A DNA stretch of 64,000 nt from positions 1-64,000 of the forward strand of contig NZ_JADMJL010000016.1 in assembly GCF_018780585.1 (NCBI RefSeq). Reading direction: 5' to 3'. Both the position numbers and the translations under genes were made by a program. This document shows, piece by piece, positions 48,989 to 58,014 of this stretch (the first letter of the stretch is position 1; each line of letters opens with the position of its first letter). Source of the DNA: Methyloversatilis discipulorum. GTDB lineage: Bacteria > Pseudomonadota > Gammaproteobacteria > Burkholderiales > Rhodocyclaceae. The notes beneath the pieces were generated by a model. It was not told the DNA's origin and searched no databases. It was given only the letters and a program-made list of their open reading frames with translations.

Positions 48989-50164
48989 CTATTTCTTGCG
49001 CAGCATGTGCCGGCTCACCCGTTCGCCGGCCAGGCCGATCATCAGCCGCACCATGCCGTAGGCGATCCAGCGCAGCAGCCGTTCGTGCAGTGGGCGGGTC
49101 TTCCACTGGCGGTGCCGCAACTCGCGTCCGCCGTGGCGGGCGGCGGCGCGCAGGCTCTGGCGCAGTTCGTTGGCGAAGCCGATGTCGTGCACGACGATAT
49201 TGGCTTCGCGCGCCAGCATCAGGCTGAAGGGGTCGATGTTGCTGGAGCCGACGGTGGCCCAGTGCTGGTCGATCACCGCCGCCTTGGCGTGCAGGAAGCT
49301 GCGCCGGTATTCGAAGATGCGTATGCCCTGCGACAGCAGCGAGCCGTACAGCGCCTGCGAGGCGTAATGAAGCAGCGCGTACTCGACGCGCCCCTGCAGG
49401 ATGAGGGTCACCTTGACGCCGCGCGCGGCGGCGGCGATCAGCGCCTGACGGAAGCGCCGGCCGGGCAGGAAGTACGCATTGGCGATCAGCACCTCCTCGA
49501 AGGCGCCGTCTATCGCCTGCAGGTAGGCGTTCTCGATGTCATGCCGGTGCCGCAGGTTGTCGCGCACCAGCAGCGCTGCACGCATCTTCCCGGTGTGACG
49601 GTTGGCGTAGCGGCTGGTGCGCGGCAGGCGCGGCCGGAACTGCAGCGTCGCCCAGGCGACGCGCTCCCACAGCTTCTGGCATTCGAGGTGCATGCGCGCC
49701 ACCAGCGGCCCGCGCACGCGTACCGCGTAGTCGAAGCGTGGCGGCGTGTGGCCGGGCGTGTGCATGTCGTCGATGATGTTGATGCCGCCAACGAAACCGG
49801 TCTGTGCGTCGACCACCACCATCTTGCGGTGCATGCGGCGCAGACGGTTGCGGCGGAAACTCATGCGGCCGACTTCCGGGCGGAACATCAGCACATGCAC
49901 GCCGGCGGCTTCGAGTGCGCTCTGGTGCGTGACCTCGAAGTCGCGCGCGCCAAATCCATCGACCAGCACGCGAACGCGTACGCCGCGTCGCGCGGCGCGC
50001 GCCAGTGCGGCTGCGATGCGGCGGCCGGTGTCGTCGTCGTCGAAGATATAGGTTTCGAGGAAGATTTCGCTGTGCGCACGGTCGATCGCTTCTTCCAGCG
50101 CCGGGAAGTACTGCATGCCGCACACCAGCAGCTGGATGTCGTTGCCGGGCAGCAGACGGGTCAT
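48989..50164 (-). CDS. clsB: Cardiolipin synthase B-type phospholipase D family enzyme
   Basis: The 391-residue enzyme has two HKD motifs, HRKMVVVDAQTGFVGG and HAKAAVIDQHWATVGSSNID, with the inter-domain layout of ClsB. ClsB makes cardiolipin from phosphatidylglycerol and can use phosphatidylethanolamine. The membrane-facing region near the C-terminus is basic. Its ATG overlaps the stop of the EEP-hydrolase gene (ATGA 50161-50164), an arrangement also known from E. coli ybhP-clsB. Confidence 0.9.
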   Translation of the reverse strand: MTRLLPGNDIQLLVCGMQYFPALEEAIDRAHSEIFLETYIFDDDDTGRRIAAALARAARRGVRVRVLVDGFGARDFEVTHQSALEAAGVHVLMFRPEVGRMSFRRNRLRRMHRKMVVVDAQTGFVGGINIIDDMHTPGHTPPRFDYAVRVRGPLVARMHLECQKLWERVAWATLQFRPRLPRTSRYANRHTGKMRAALLVRDNLRHRHDIENAYLQAIDGAFEEVLIANAYFLPGRRFRQALIAAAARGVKVTLILQGRVEYALLHYASQALYGSLLSQGIRIFEYRRSFLHAKAAVIDQHWATVGSSNIDPFSLMLAREANIVVHDIGFANELRQSLRAAARHGGRELRHRQWKTRPLHERLLRWIAYGMVRLMIGLAGERVSRHMLRKK

Positions 50165-50913
50165 CGCGTCGGCAGGACCAGACGTGCGGTCAGCGCGGCG
50201 TGATCCGACACGCGCGACCAGGGCGGCCCGGAGTGCAGCTTCACCTCGCGTACGTCGACGCCGCGCACGTAGATGCGGTCCAGCCGCAGCAGCGGAAAGG
50301 CGGCGGGAAAGCTGCGCGCGGGGCGGCCGTGTATGACGCTGTGCGCCTCGTGCAGACCGAGTGCGCGCGACCATTGCTCTTCGGCCCGGTTGTACCAGTC
50401 GTTGAAGTCGCCAGCGACGATGAGGCCGTCCTCCGCCGGGATGGTGCGGCGGATGTGCTCGGCCAGCATCGCGTACTGCTGGCGTCGCCCGCGCGCGGTC
50501 AGGCCGAGGTGCACGCACAGCGCGTGCACGCGGTGGGCGCCGTCCGGTTCGATCACGCAGTGCAGCAGGCCACGCTGCTCGAAACGATGCGCCGACACGT
50601 CGACGTTGCCGCTCTGCGAGATCGGGTGTCGCGACAGGATGGCGTTGCCGTGGTGGCCGTGGTCATAGACCGCATTGCGGCCGTAGGCGGTGGCCGGCCA
50701 CATCTGGTCGGCGAGGAATTCGTACTGCGGCTCGGTCGGCCAGTCGGCGTGGCGCTCGGCGTGACCGTGGTGCTGACCCTGCACCTCCTGCAGGAACACC
50801 AGATCGGCGCCGAATGCGTGCAGGCGTTCGCGCAGTTCGTGGATCACCATGCGGCGATTGAACTGCGAAAACCCCTTGTGGATGTTCCAGGTGCAGATGC
50901 GCAGTTCGGTCAT
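50161..50913 (-). CDS. Endonuclease/exonuclease/phosphatase-family hydrolase (YbhP-like)
   Basis: The 250-residue protein has the EEP fold motifs: TWNIHKGF near the start, VFLQEVQG, the His-bearing VHLGL, GDFNDW and the C-terminal SDHAAL. They make up a metal-dependent phosphodiesterase site. In E. coli the YbhP gene sits next to clsB, as here, suggesting action on phospholipid headgroups or nucleic acid; the substrate is not known. Its ATG overlaps the upstream gene by 4 bases. Confidence 0.85.
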   Translation of the reverse strand: MTELRICTWNIHKGFSQFNRRMVIHELRERLHAFGADLVFLQEVQGQHHGHAERHADWPTEPQYEFLADQMWPATAYGRNAVYDHGHHGNAILSRHPISQSGNVDVSAHRFEQRGLLHCVIEPDGAHRVHALCVHLGLTARGRRQQYAMLAEHIRRTIPAEDGLIVAGDFNDWYNRAEEQWSRALGLHEAHSVIHGRPARSFPAAFPLLRLDRIYVRGVDVREVKLHSGPPWSRVSDHAALTARLVLPTR

Positions 50914-51395
50914 GAGGTGAGCGGGTGGCCGCGCACTTCGTCGGCCAGCTTCAACATATGGCGGCAGAATGCCGGGTCCTCGCCGCGCAGCAGCATCAGC
51001 AGTTCGGCATGGAAGGCGTCGCGCGCCAGCCATTCGCGCATGTAGTCGTCCCACGAGGCCCAGCGCCGCGCCGCCAGCCCGTCGGGTTCGTCGGTCCAGG
51101 CGACCAGATAGGCGCGCTCGAACAGCGAAATGAGCATCTGGTGGATGGTCTGCATGCGCCGGCGCTGCTCGTCGCTGAGCTGTTCCGGCGCATGGTTCTC
51201 GCGCAGCGGCAGGTCGGGGTTGGCGAGCACGATCTTCAGGAAGTCGATGTAGGCGTCCGACAGCATCTGGTACGCCTCTTCGTCCTCGTTGTCGCGCTCG
51301 CGCCGCTGCTGATAGATGAAGGTGATGACGGCAAGCGGCAGGCCCAGTGTCGTCACGACATAGCTGGCAAGTTCCCAGGCCTGCATCCAGTCCAT
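50910..51395 (-). CDS. Membrane-anchored protein of unknown function
   Basis: The 161-residue protein has one N-terminal hydrophobic helix (LASYVVTTLGLPLAVITFIY) followed by a helical cytoplasmic part rich in charged and tryptophan residues. The shape recalls small DUF4760-like proteins, but no family is certain. It lies 13 bases after nadA and overlaps the EEP-hydrolase gene by ATGA, so it is part of the leftward operon. Confidence 0.6.
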   Translation of the reverse strand: MDWMQAWELASYVVTTLGLPLAVITFIYQQRRERDNEDEEAYQMLSDAYIDFLKIVLANPDLPLRENHAPEQLSDEQRRRMQTIHQMLISLFERAYLVAWTDEPDGLAARRWASWDDYMREWLARDAFHAELLMLLRGEDPAFCRHMLKLADEVRGHPLTS

Positions 51396-51408
51396 GAAGC
51401 GGAAGACC

Positions 51409-52515
51409 TTATGGCGAAGCAGCCAGCATGCGGTCCATCGCGAGCTTGGCGGGCACGGCCTCGTGCGCGGGCACGCTGATGCGATTCACGACATTGCCCT
51501 CGACCAGATTTTCGAGCGTCCACGCCAGATGCTGTGGGTCGATGCGCTGCATGGTCGAGCACATGCAGACGGTGGGCGCCATGAACTGCACCGTCTTGCC
51601 CTCGTGCTTCACTTCGTCGGCGAGGCGATTCACCAGATTCAGTTCGGTGCCCACCAGCCACTTGGTGCCGGGCGCGCCGGCCTTCACCGTCTTCAGGATG
51701 TATTCGGTCGAGCCGACGAAGTCCGACTGGCGGCACACCTCGAAAGCGCTTTCCGGGTGGGAGATGACGATGCCGTCCGGATTCTGGTTGCGCCAGCGCA
51801 GGATGTGCGAGGGCTGGAACATCTGGTGCACCGAACAGTGACCCTTCCACAGCAGGATCTTCGCCTTCGCCACCTGTTCGGCGGTGAGGCCGCCGTTCTC
51901 CAGATCGGGGTCCCACACCAGCATGTCCTCAAGCGGAATGCCCATGTTGTAGCCGGTCCAGCGGCCGAGGTGCTGGTCGGGGAAGAACAGCACCTTCTCG
52001 CGCCGCGCCAGCGACCATTCGAGAATGCTGCCGCAGTTCGACGAGGTGCACACGATGCCGCCGTGCTCGCCGCAGAAGGCCTTCAGATCGGCTGCCGAGT
52101 TGATGTAGGTGACCGGCGTGAAGGTGTTGTCCGGGTCGTCGCCGAGCAGGCCGCGCAGTTCGCGCCAGCAGCGCTCGACCTTGGCGAGGTTGGCCATGTC
52201 GGCCATCGAACAGCCGGCGGCGAGGTCGGGCAGGATGGCGATCTGCTCCGGCTTGGACATGATGTCCGCCACCTCGGCCATGAAGTGCACGCCGCAGAAC
52301 ACGATGTACTCCGCATCGGTCTGGCTGGCCAGACGCGACAGCTTGAGCGAGTCGCCGGTCAGATCGGCGTGGCGATAGACGTCCTCGCGCTGGTAGTGGT
52401 GACCGAGGATGACCGCGCGCTGGCCCAGCCTTTCGCGCGCGGCGAGGATGCGCGCCTGCGCCTGTTCGTCGGCAAGTGCGTTGAAGCGGTCGAAACTGAT
52501 GGTGGCGACTTGCAT
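51409..52515 (-). CDS. nadA: Quinolinate synthase
   Basis: The 368-residue enzyme condenses iminoaspartate and dihydroxyacetone phosphate to quinolinate in NAD synthesis, using a [4Fe-4S] cluster. Cysteines fitting the three ligands lie in VFCGVHFMAE, TSSNCGSI and PTVCMCSTM; ILGHHYQREDVYRHAD is the N-terminal signature. nadB and nadC are not adjacent; a rhodanese gene precedes it by 20 bases. Confidence 0.96.
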   Translation of the reverse strand: MQVATISFDRFNALADEQAQARILAARERLGQRAVILGHHYQREDVYRHADLTGDSLKLSRLASQTDAEYIVFCGVHFMAEVADIMSKPEQIAILPDLAAGCSMADMANLAKVERCWRELRGLLGDDPDNTFTPVTYINSAADLKAFCGEHGGIVCTSSNCGSILEWSLARREKVLFFPDQHLGRWTGYNMGIPLEDMLVWDPDLENGGLTAEQVAKAKILLWKGHCSVHQMFQPSHILRWRNQNPDGIVISHPESAFEVCRQSDFVGSTEYILKTVKAGAPGTKWLVGTELNLVNRLADEVKHEGKTVQFMAPTVCMCSTMQRIDPQHLAWTLENLVEGNVVNRISVPAHEAVPAKLAMDRMLAASP

Positions 52516-52535
52516 GCGGTGTCCTTGAACTGCGT

Positions 52536-52985
52536 TCAGCCCTGGTGCCAGGGCAGTCCGGCCTTGCGCCAGCCGCCAACCGTATTGCGGTGGCCATTGG
52601 CGTCGGCGTCACCCTCGAAGCCTTCGAGGATGTTGTAGGCGTTGCTGTAACCGGCTTCGGCCGCGGCCGCGGCCGCGCCATGCGAACGTCCGCCACTGCG
52701 GCACAGGAACATCACCAGCGCCTCCGGATCGACCTGGTGCTTCAGCTGGGTCAGGAAATCCGGGTTGCGCTGACCGTTGGACATATTCCATTCGATCTGC
52801 ACCGAATCCGGCACCTCGCCGACCCATTGCCATTCGGCCGACGTGCGCACGTCAACGATGCGGGCGCCGGGGGCCAGTTTCAACAGTTCGTGTGCTTCGG
52901 TCGGTGTGACCGCGCCGGCATAGGGCAGTTGCAGCTGTTGCGCGCGCTCGCGCGCGAGTCCGAGGATTTGTCCGAGTGTTGCCAT
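52536..52985 (-). CDS. Rhodanese-like sulfurtransferase
   Basis: The 149-residue single-domain rhodanese has the active-site Cys in FLCRSGGRS and the ARIVDVRTSAEW entry strand. It should carry a persulfide. The start at 52985 (MATLGQILGLARERAQQLQL) is the family start; a longer frame extends into the glnA upstream region and was rejected. It is the first gene of the nine-gene leftward run and may help sulfur supply for the NadA cluster (inference). Confidence 0.85.
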   Translation of the reverse strand: MATLGQILGLARERAQQLQLPYAGAVTPTEAHELLKLAPGARIVDVRTSAEWQWVGEVPDSVQIEWNMSNGQRNPDFLTQLKHQVDPEALVMFLCRSGGRSHGAAAAAAEAGYSNAYNILEGFEGDADANGHRNTVGGWRKAGLPWHQG

Positions 52986-53047
52986 GGCGTACGCCCATCT
53001 ATTGAATGGACGGAAGTATATAGCGCGCCATTCCTGCGGACAGAAAG

Positions 53048-53093
53048 GCACCGAAGTGGTGCGTTGCGTTTGTCGATATCCCCATGTTGGTGC
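53048..53093 (+). promoter_or_regulatory. NtrC-type enhancer sites upstream of glnA
   Basis: GCACC at 53048-53052 and GGTGC at 53058-53062, separated by five bases, match the known NtrC dyad TGCACC-N5-GGTGCA. The centre is about 141 bases before the expected start point. A second, half-matching site (GGTGC at 53089-53093) is centred 31 bases further on, close to the -140/-108 pair of enteric glnA. The rest of 52986-53338 shows no gene. Confidence 0.7.
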
Positions 53094-53168
53094 GTTGCTG
53101 CGCCTGTTTTGTGCATGTCACCGGCCGCAAGCCCGCATGTGGCACAATCACAAGGTTGAAATGATCGC

Positions 53169-53186
53169 GTGGCACGGGTTCTGCTT
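53169..53186 (+). promoter_or_regulatory. Sigma54 promoter of glnA
   Basis: TGGCACGGGTTCTGCT has GG at 53171-53172 and GC at 53183-53184 with 10 bases between, the invariant sigma54 -24/-12 spacing. NtrC-type sites lie upstream, and glnG is 3.4 kb downstream. Confidence 0.8.
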
Positions 53187-53338
53187 CAGGCCGCGCAGCA
53201 GGAAAAGTCGCAGCCGGGGCGTACCCTCGATCGGGTCGTTCGCCATGGCTGCGCCGGAGCTGTCGCCGGACACCGGCGACAGCTCGTCGTGACCCTTCAA
53301 GCCGACTGTTGCACATACATACCTCGTAGGAGAGATTC

Positions 53339-54751
53339 ATGACCACCGCGAAGCAGGTTCTCGACATCATCAAGGAAAAGGAAGTCAAGTTCGTCGACTT
53401 CCGTTTCACCGACACCCGTGGCAAGGAACAGCACGTCGGCGTGCCCATCAGCGCGTTCGGCGAAGACAAGTTCACCGAAGGTCACGCGTTTGATGGTTCG
53501 TCGATCGCCGGCTGGAAGGGCATCCAGGCTTCCGACATGCTGCTGATGCCGGATCCGGAAACCGCCTTCATCGACCCGTTCTTCGACGAAACCACGCTGG
53601 TCATCAGCTGCGACGTGGTCGAACCGTCGGACGGCAAGGGCTACGACCGTGACCCGCGCTCGATCGCCAAGCGCGCCGAGGCCTACCTGAAGTCCTCCGG
53701 CCTGGGCGACACCGCCTACTTCGGTCCGGAACCCGAATTCTTCATCTTCGACAGCGTCGAGTGGAACATCGACATGTCGGGCTGCCGCGTGCAGATCTTC
53801 TCGGAAGAGGCCGCCTGGTCGTCGGGCGAGAAGTTCGAGAGCGGCAACACCGGTCACCGTCCGGCAGTGAAGGGCGGCTACTTCCCGGTTCCGCCGGTCG
53901 ATTCGCACAACGACATCCGTGCCGCCATGGTGCTGGCACTGGAAGCCGTCGGCATCCCGGTCGAAGTGCATCACCACGAAGTGGCGACCGCCGGCCAGAA
54001 CGAGATCGGCACCAAGTTCAACACCCTGGTCCGCCGCGCCGACTGGACGCAGACGCTGAAGTACATCGTGCACAACGTCGCCCACAGCTACGGCAAGACT
54101 GCGACCTTCATGCCCAAGCCCATCGTCGGTGACAACGGCTCCGGCATGCACGTTCACCAGTCGATCTGGAAGGACGGCAAGAACCTGTTCGCGGGCAACG
54201 GCTACGCCGGCCTGTCCGAGTTCGCGCTGTACTACATCGGCGGCATCATCAAGCACGCCAAGGCGCTGAACGCGATCACCAACCCGGGTACCAACTCGTA
54301 CAAGCGTCTGGTTCCGCACTACGAAGCACCGGTCAAGCTGGCCTACTCGGCGCGTAACCGTTCGGCTTCGATCCGCATTCCGCACGTGGCCAGCGACAAG
54401 GCCCGTCGCATCGAAACCCGCTTCCCGGATCCGCTGGCCAACCCCTACCTGTGCTTCGCCGCACTGATGATGGCGGGTCTGGACGGCGTGCAGAACAAGA
54501 TCCACCCGGGCGACCCGGCTGACAAGAACCTGTACGACCTGCCGCCGGAAGAGGACAAGCTCATCCCGACCGTCTGCGCCAGCCTCGACGAAGCACTGGC
54601 CGCGCTGGAAGCCGACCACGCCTTCCTGACCAAGGGTGGCGTGTTCTCGGAAGACTTCATCGCTGCCTACATCGAACTGAAGATGGGCGAAGTCAACCGC
54701 ACCCGCATGACGACCCACCCGGTCGAGTTCGAGATGTACTACAGCCTCTGA
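53339..54751 (+). CDS. glnA: Glutamine synthetase, type I
   Basis: The 470-residue type I-beta enzyme makes glutamine from glutamate, ammonia and ATP. The N-terminal segment [19 protein letters not shown], the metal and ATP regions (FFDGSS-type [21 protein letters not shown]) and [10 protein letters not shown] are present. The adenylylation Tyr lies in [15 protein letters not shown] precedes the ATG. Control is by NtrC/sigma54 through the upstream sites and by adenylylation through GlnE (not in the window). Confidence 0.98.
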   Translation: MTTAKQVLDIIKEKEVKFVDFRFTDTRGKEQHVGVPISAFGEDKFTEGHAFDGSSIAGWKGIQASDMLLMPDPETAFIDPFFDETTLVISCDVVEPSDGKGYDRDPRSIAKRAEAYLKSSGLGDTAYFGPEPEFFIFDSVEWNIDMSGCRVQIFSEEAAWSSGEKFESGNTGHRPAVKGGYFPVPPVDSHNDIRAAMVLALEAVGIPVEVHHHEVATAGQNEIGTKFNTLVRRADWTQTLKYIVHNVAHSYGKTATFMPKPIVGDNGSGMHVHQSIWKDGKNLFAGNGYAGLSEFALYYIGGIIKHAKALNAITNPGTNSYKRLVPHYEAPVKLAYSARNRSASIRIPHVASDKARRIETRFPDPLANPYLCFAALMMAGLDGVQNKIHPGDPADKNLYDLPPEEDKLIPTVCASLDEALAALEADHAFLTKGGVFSEDFIAAYIELKMGEVNRTRMTTHPVEFEMYYSL

Positions 54752-54837
54752 TCCGGTTTTCCGGAACGCGTGTCGGCGAAAGCCGCACGCGTGGCGTTGA
54801 AGGTCGGGACGGCATGTGCGTTCCGGCCCGAGAAAAA

Positions 54838-54861
54838 GGACGGCAACTTGCCGTCCTTTTT
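54838..54861 (+). terminator. Rho-independent terminator of glnA
   Basis: GGACGGC at 54838-54844 pairs with GCCGTCC at 54850-54856 and is followed by five T residues. It separates glnA from the DUF4124 gene. Confidence 0.85.
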
Positions 54862-54929
54862 CATTGTCACTGCGCGGGCGGGCGTCCTACACTCGCCCGG
54901 CAATGACCCGATCCGTTCTGGTGACCCAC

Positions 54930-55409
54930 ATGTTCCGAGGTTTCAACCGCATCCTGATTGCCACCGCTGCCGCGCTTGCGGCGCTGCCGGCATCGGCTGA
55001 CGTCTACAAGTGCGTCGATGCCGATGGTCACGTCACCTATACCAACGACAAGTCGCGTGCGCGCGGCTGCAAGCTGCTTTCCAGCGAAATGCCGGTCAGT
55101 TCGGTGCCCGGGCCGGCGGCGACGCAGCCCAAGCCGGCCGCCCCGTCGGGCGGCTTTCCGAGCGTCAGCGGCGACCAGCAGAAGGCGCGCGACGGCGAAC
55201 GCCGGCGCATACTCGAAGCCGAACTCGACACCGAAACGAAGAATCTCGAAGCGGCGCGCAAGGCGCTCACCGAGGGCGAAGCGGTGCGACTGGGCGATGA
55301 ACGCAACTACCAGAAGTATCTCGATCGCATCCAGGGGCTCAAGGACAATGTCGCTCTGCACGAACGCAACGTCGACGCGCTGCGCAAGGAGATTTCCAAA
55401 CTGCCCTGA
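54930..55409 (+). CDS. Exported DUF4124-domain protein
   Basis: The 159-residue protein has a signal peptide (MFRGFNRILIATAAALAALP, cleavage near ASA) and an N-terminal DUF4124 motif (DVYKCVDADGHVTYTNDKSR). A proline-rich linker and a coiled-coil C-terminus follow. A start at 54903 is possible, but 54930 gives a standard signal peptide. Position between glnA and glnL is common in betaproteobacteria. Function unknown. Confidence 0.75.
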   Translation: MFRGFNRILIATAAALAALPASADVYKCVDADGHVTYTNDKSRARGCKLLSSEMPVSSVPGPAATQPKPAAPSGGFPSVSGDQQKARDGERRRILEAELDTETKNLEAARKALTEGEAVRLGDERNYQKYLDRIQGLKDNVALHERNVDALRKEISKLP

Positions 55410-55464
55410 GCGTCCCGCGCTCCGGCGCATCGGCCCTGGCGCGCTTCTTGCGTAATCTGGCGCC

Positions 55465-56556
55465 ATGAGCCTGCCTTCGCCCCGTACCCCTACCCGCGTC
55501 TGGCCCGACCGCTTCAACGGGCTCGAACTTCTCGCCAGCGCGGTCGCGCTGCTCGACGCGGAACGCAACATCGTCTATCTGAATCCGGCCGCGGAAAATC
55601 TGTTCGCGGTCAGTTCGTCAAAGCTGGTCGGCAAGCACTGCGAACGCCTGATCGGCCCCGATCACGGCCTGGACACCGCACTGGACAATGCGCTGGCCAA
55701 GGACTGGAGCTATACCGGCCACAACCTCACTGTGCAGCGTCTGCTCGGCGGTCCGCTGCAGCTCGACTGCACGGTGTCGCCGGTGCATGCCGATGCCGCT
55801 CGCATTCTGCTCGAGTTCCGTCCGATCGACCAGCAACTGCGCGTTGCGCGCGAGGAACAGTTGCTGCAGCAGCAACAGGCCAACCGCGAGCTGATCCGCA
55901 ACCTCGCGCATGAAATCAAGAACCCGCTGGGTGGCATCCGCGGGGCCGCACAGCTGCTGGAGGGCGAACTGGAGCGGCCCGATCAGCGCGAGTACACGCA
56001 GGTCATCATCAAGGAATCGGACCGCCTGCAGGATCTGATGAACCGGCTGCTGCATTCGCACCGCGCGATGCAGGTCAGTTCGGTCAGCGTGCACGAGGTG
56101 CTGGAGCGCGTGCGCCTGCTGATCGGCGCCGAATTCCCGAAGGTGGCGGTGCAGCGCGACTATGACACCAGCCTGCCCGATCTGGTGGCCGACCGCGAAC
56201 AGCTGATCCAAGTGGTGCTCAATATCGCCCGCAACGCGGCGCAGGCGATGCAGGGCGACGGCGTGATCCGGCTGCGTACGCGCGCCTACCGCCAGGCCAC
56301 GCTGGTGAAGCGGCGCCACAAGCTGGCACTCGAATTGCAAGTGATCGACAACGGCCCCGGCATCCCGGAGGAACTGCTCGATCGCATCTTCTATCCGCTG
56401 GTGTCCGGCCGCGATGGCGGCACCGGCCTCGGGCTGACGCTGGCGCAGAGCTTCGTGCACCAGCACCACGGCACCATCGAGGTGCAGAGCCGGCCCGGCC
56501 ATACAGTTTTCACAATACTTCTGCCCTTCAAGCAGGGCACGACGGAGAAACCATGA
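55465..56556 (+). CDS. glnL: Nitrogen regulation sensor kinase NtrB
   Basis: The 363-residue soluble kinase has a PAS domain (about 17-125) and a His kinase core with the phospho-accepting His in NLAHEIKNPLGGIRGAAQLL. The ATPase motifs NIARNAAQAM, DNGPGI and GGTGLGLTLAQSF follow. PII protein controls whether it phosphorylates or dephosphorylates NtrC. Its stop overlaps the glnG start (ATGA 56553-56556). Confidence 0.95.
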   Translation: MSLPSPRTPTRVWPDRFNGLELLASAVALLDAERNIVYLNPAAENLFAVSSSKLVGKHCERLIGPDHGLDTALDNALAKDWSYTGHNLTVQRLLGGPLQLDCTVSPVHADAARILLEFRPIDQQLRVAREEQLLQQQQANRELIRNLAHEIKNPLGGIRGAAQLLEGELERPDQREYTQVIIKESDRLQDLMNRLLHSHRAMQVSSVSVHEVLERVRLLIGAEFPKVAVQRDYDTSLPDLVADREQLIQVVLNIARNAAQAMQGDGVIRLRTRAYRQATLVKRRHKLALELQVIDNGPGIPEELLDRIFYPLVSGRDGGTGLGLTLAQSFVHQHHGTIEVQSRPGHTVFTILLPFKQGTTEKP

Positions 56557-57968
56557 ATCCGGTCTGGATCGTCGACGACGACCGCTCGATACGATGGGTG
56601 CTGGAAAAGGCCCTTGCACGCGAGTCCATTCCCTTTGAAGCCTATTCCACCGCGCAGGAGGCGCTCGATGCGCTCGACGCCGGCGGCCAGCCGCAGGTGC
56701 TGGTGTCCGACATCCGCATGCCGGGCGAGTCCGGACTGTCTCTGCTGGAGAAAGTGAAGGCGCGTCACCCCAGTCTGCCGGTCATCATCATGACCGCGTA
56801 TTCGGATCTCGACAGCGCGGTCGCCGCCTTCCAGGGCGGGGCCTTCGAATACCTGCCCAAGCCTTTCGACGTCGATCACGCGATCGAACTCGTCCGGCGT
56901 GCAATCGAAGAAAGCATGCACCAGGGTGGGGCGCCGGCGGAAGCCGACATGGCGCCGGAAATCCTTGGCAAGGCGGCGTCGATGCAGGACGTGTTCCGCG
57001 CCATCGGACGGCTCGCGCAGAGTCACGCCACCGTGCTGATCAACGGCGAATCGGGCACCGGCAAGGAACTGGTGGCGCGCGCGCTGCACCGGCACAGTCC
57101 GCGCCGCGAAGCGCCCTTCATCGCGATCAACACCGCGGCCATTCCGCGCGACCTGCTCGAATCAGAACTGTTCGGCCACGAGCGCGGCGCCTTCACCGGC
57201 GCTACCGCGACCCGACGCGGCCGCTTCGAACAGGCCGACGGCGGCACGCTCTTCCTCGACGAAATCGGCGACATGCCGCCGGAACTGCAGACCCGCCTGC
57301 TGCGTGTGCTGTCCGACGGCCACTTCTACCGCGTCGGCGGCCATTCGCCGATCAAGTCGAATGTGCGCGTGATTGCGGCTACCCACCAGAACCTCGAAGA
57401 CCGGGTGAAGCAGGGGCTGTTCCGCGAGGATCTGTTCCACCGGCTGAACGTGATCCGGCTGCGCATTCCGCCGCTGCGCGAGCGGCGCGAGGACATCGTG
57501 CTGCTGGCCCAGCACTTCATGACGAAGAGCGCGCAGGAACTGGGCGTCGATGCCAAGCGCCTGTCCGAGCCGGCGATGCGCTACCTGCAGGGGCTGGATT
57601 TCCCCGGCAACGTGCGCCAGCTGGAGAACCTGTGCCACTGGCTCACCGTCATGGCGCCCGGCCAGACGGTGGACGTGAAGGATCTGCCGGCCGAACTGCG
57701 CGCCCAGCCGGCGCGCGAAGTGACTGGCGACTGGGTCGCTTCGCTCGCTGCCGAGGTCGATCGCCTGATCGCGCTGAAGCAGCCGGCGCTGTTCGACCAT
57801 CTGGTGCAGGAGTTCGAGCGCACGCTGATCCGCCGCGCGCTGGCCAGTACCGGCGGCCGCCGCATCGAGTCGGCGCAGCTGCTGGGCATCGGTCGCAACA
57901 CCATCACGCGCAAGATCCAGGAGCTGAACATCGAAGGCGGGCGCGACGCCGACGGCGACAGCGAGTGA
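56553..57968 (+). CDS. glnG: Nitrogen regulator NtrC, sigma54-dependent activator
   Basis: The 471-residue activator has a receiver domain (phospho-acceptor in VLVSDIRMPG) and a sigma54 AAA+ domain with Walker A NGESGTGKE, the sigma54-contacting GAFTGA and TLFLDEIGDM. A Fis-type C-terminal helix-turn-helix (RRIESAQLLGIGRNTITRKI) follows. It activates glnA when phosphorylated by GlnL. Confidence 0.97.
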   Translation: MNPVWIVDDDRSIRWVLEKALARESIPFEAYSTAQEALDALDAGGQPQVLVSDIRMPGESGLSLLEKVKARHPSLPVIIMTAYSDLDSAVAAFQGGAFEYLPKPFDVDHAIELVRRAIEESMHQGGAPAEADMAPEILGKAASMQDVFRAIGRLAQSHATVLINGESGTGKELVARALHRHSPRREAPFIAINTAAIPRDLLESELFGHERGAFTGATATRRGRFEQADGGTLFLDEIGDMPPELQTRLLRVLSDGHFYRVGGHSPIKSNVRVIAATHQNLEDRVKQGLFREDLFHRLNVIRLRIPPLRERREDIVLLAQHFMTKSAQELGVDAKRLSEPAMRYLQGLDFPGNVRQLENLCHWLTVMAPGQTVDVKDLPAELRAQPAREVTGDWVASLAAEVDRLIALKQPALFDHLVQEFERTLIRRALASTGGRRIESAQLLGIGRNTITRKIQELNIEGGRDADGDSE

Positions 57969-58014
57969 GGACGCAGCCGGGCGTCGGCCCGGCGGCGCGG
58001 CTACAATCCGCCGC

